Part shown: positions 61,801-64,000 of the stretch, one piece after another | Position numbering within the stretch: the first letter of the stretch is position 1 | Layout of the letters: each line of letters begins with the position of its first letter | Source of the DNA: Casuarius casuarius | Taxonomy: Eukaryota > Chordata > Aves > Casuariiformes > Casuariidae | Direction of reading: 5' to 3' | Length of the DNA stretch: 64,000 nt | NCBI GenBank assembly: GCA_003342895.1 | Contig: PTFA01000314.1 | Span: 930,001 to 994,000 of the forward strand | Made by a program: the position numbers and the translations under genes | The notes under the pieces: generated by a model | Database searches by the model: none | Seen by the model: the letters and a program-made list of their open reading frames with translations, nothing else | What the model was told of the DNA's origin: nothing

Positions 61801-64000
61801 CTTGGGAGTTTGGTGGGCTCTGCAGGCATTTTATTTTCTGCTAGGTCCCCGAAGGCAGAAGTTTCCACACCTCTTCCTTTTGGCTTTTCAAGTATCTCTG
61901 CAGTTTCTCGCTCCTTTTGAACGAAGATAAATAACAGCTTGGCATTTCCCATTGGCAGCTGGCCCTAACCCAAAGGTCAGCTCGGCGTTAGTCACAGTGG
62001 CATTTCCACATGCCAGCGTCCATCTGTGGAAGCGTGCTTTGTTGCCGAAACTGGAGCTTCCTGGGAATTAGCAACTAAACATGCTTTGCCCTCAACAATT
62101 AAGCTGCATTTCAGAGCTGATTTACTTGCAGATGCGCAAGAANAAGCTTTCTGGAAATAATGTGTCCTCTGACCAAGGTCATAATGCCACTAGGCAGAAT
62201 AGCTGATAACTTTTTAAGTCTTGTGCTCTTTATATCAAGAGCATATTAATTATATAACAATCATCAGGATTACAAATCAAAGAGTCACTAAAACAGACTT
62301 TAGTTGTCTCAGCAAAAAAGAGAAGTGGATTGCAAATCTATTATTCAACCTGATACAAGCACTGAATTAAACATGGAGTTGTTACAATCTTTGTTTTCTT
62401 AGNATTATGTGCTTTTCTCAAGAGCATGGTATATTTTACAGATACAGCAAGGCTAAATTTGCTCTCTTAGCAAGGTTTGAATTAGATGCTGCTTGCATCA
62501 CTGTTCTGAATTGAAGTATATGTTAATATAAAATCATTGTAGTCTTTTGTTTTAAAATCTGTGTCAGACCTATGCCAGGAGCAGAGATCTGTATGCTACA
62601 TCCTGCCAGGGGAGTAAGGTGCTGCAAACATTGCCGGTGTGCCCTCAGCCCTTTAGTTCCTATAATAAACCTAGGTGGGAGGCCAGGTGCGCTCCAGCTA
62701 AAGCAAGGTTGTAACAGCCTGCAAGGGTACAGCAGCGGGAAGGCGACCCACTGCTCCAGAGTAGTTTTCCGTATTTTGCTCCTCAGGCCAACCCTGTTTA
62801 CAAAACTCACGGGGTCTTCGGTGGAGTGTTAAGGACTGCCATTCCCTCTGGTCCCCCACATATTAGAGCTTTGTAGCACTAAACAAAAAAATGGGCTTTT
62901 ACCAAGTTAAATGGGAGCACTGTTAGGTCAATGCTGAGCTGCTTTGCAAAAACCACTCGGAAGAACTAATAAGTGTGCTGTGCATCTGCATTTGTAGCCA
63001 GCTACCCGTTATGGATGACCTTTCCATCTAAAGCGATCTTCCAAAGAACCAGAGGGAGCTTTTTTCAGAAGTTAACAAAAGTATATTTGAAGCAGCAAAA
63101 CCTGCCCCTCACCCTGTGTTGCGCAGATACAGAAAGTCTCTTCTGTTAAGGAACTAGCCTTCAAAAGGCAAAGAAAAGACAAATCTTGCCAGCTGGTACT
63201 GGCAATTAGAGACTTCTGCACCAGAGTATCCATCCTTGACCTCAGTTGATTTGGACTTTTAAATAACCACCCCTGCAGTGGCAGAGGGCTACTTGCTGGA
63301 CACAAATATGTGCATCTTTTTAAAAAGTGACTTTCAAGGAGCAGAGGGGTTGAGAGGATTGTTGGTGTATATTCTAGCTCCTGAGCCAGCATTTGCAACC
63401 TTCTGCGATGTAGGTGGTCAAAATGGATGCGTTTTTCCACAAACATCCCCCCTATCTTTTTCCAATGTGTGTCAGGGCTTAAAATAGTTCACTTTTTTGA
63501 TATTTCCGTAGGAAACAGGGAAGACAGTTTGGAGATAATATTTTCCATGAGGAGGATTTTTCCAGAGTGAGTCACAATTTTTGTTAATTGTGATATTTTA
63601 AAGGAATTTTATCTCTACATTCCTGCCTGCTTTTCCTTCTTCCTATATGACATTGTCTCCCATGATTTATAACCGTTTTATGATACTGCCTACTGGCTAT
63701 CCCTGTGATCCACCTGACAACAGGAAGGATTTTGTGGGAAAGGCTGTTGCTCTGCTGGGTCAGGATTCCCATCCACCAAGAACAGGCAGGGTCCGATCCT
63801 GCCTCCATTCGAGTTAAGGTTTTTACTACGCCCATCACATTAACAGTCTCTTTGCTCTATGGCAGTACCTTTTCCCAGAGAGGAGTGTTTGTGGCATTGG
63901 TTCTCTGGAAAAGAGTGCCTCCAGCAGCCAGTGACTCCTTCCTGGGGCTGGCATGGGAATCTGCTGCCCATGGTCACCATCCCTACTCCCAGGTCCCTAG
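58809..64000 (+). other. EPHA6: EPHA6 intron 8 (5' part), no recognised gene
   Basis: Phase 2 intron running off the window end. I looked for the juxtamembrane exons (the CGYSKAK...DPEEEK region and the optional cysteine-rich CC-C-C exon described for EPHA5/EPHA6) and found neither intact. A chance-level YSKAK match occurs at 62441. An AT-rich, repeat-poor stretch at 62040-62560 looks like a possible conserved non-coding element. The rest is ordinary intron with short GC-richer patches near 60.3-60.8 and 61.4-61.9 kb. Confidence 0.8.

Noticed and set aside
62616..62672. CC-xx-C-x-C peptide in intron 8 resembling the optional cysteine-rich EPHA5/A6 juxtamembrane exon
   Set aside because: The cysteine spacing differs from the family exon, there is no pyrimidine tract before the AG, the exon length would break the frame, and it lies after rather than before the YSKAK match.
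1..64000. CRISPR arrays, tRNA or rRNA genes, bacterial-type operons, endogenous viral genes
   Set aside because: None seen. No regular spaced repeats, cloverleaf-like segments or RT/gag/env-type open frames were recognised.

Overview
The window lies inside one large vertebrate gene, on the + strand. It holds five consecutive internal exons of an Eph receptor tyrosine kinase, best matched to EPHA6: the end of the cysteine-rich region, both fibronectin type III (FN3) repeats, and the transmembrane segment. The ephrin-binding exon and everything upstream lie before position 1. The cytoplasmic juxtamembrane, kinase, SAM and PDZ-motif exons lie after position 64000. Exon numbers here follow the usual Eph gene structure (ligand-binding exon = exon 3).

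Layout: partial intron 3 (1-12301); exon 4 (12302-12457); intron 4 (6.7 kb); exon 5, first FN3 (19155-19490); intron 5 (31.3 kb); exon 6, first half of second FN3 (50822-50946); intron 6 (3.7 kb); exon 7, second half of FN3 (54631-54790); intron 7 (3.9 kb); exon 8, transmembrane (58706-58808); partial intron 8 to the end. The exons join in one frame (phases 1, 1, 1, 0, 1, 2). Their lengths of 156, 336, 125, 160 and 103 bp fit the Eph family as I recall it. No second gene is recognisable on either strand.

The organism is an amniote, most likely a bird, less likely another sauropsid. There are no Alu, B1/B2 or L1 elements. The few repeat remnants are old and diverged (MIR-like, CR1/L3-like, a palindromic MITE-like element). 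Introns are short for EPHA6, which in mammals spans several hundred kilobases, and the introns contain local GC- and CpG-rich patches. About fifty isolated single Ns are scattered through the introns, none in an exon, so this is a draft consensus.

The most useful leads concern splicing. They are a triple tandem acceptor at the transmembrane exon, weak signals at both ends of intron 6, two exon-like open stretches in introns 3 and 5 that would truncate the receptor if used, and open read-through from exon 5. A compact CpG-rich block sits 4.5 kb upstream of exon 6. I did not find a clearly new biological system.
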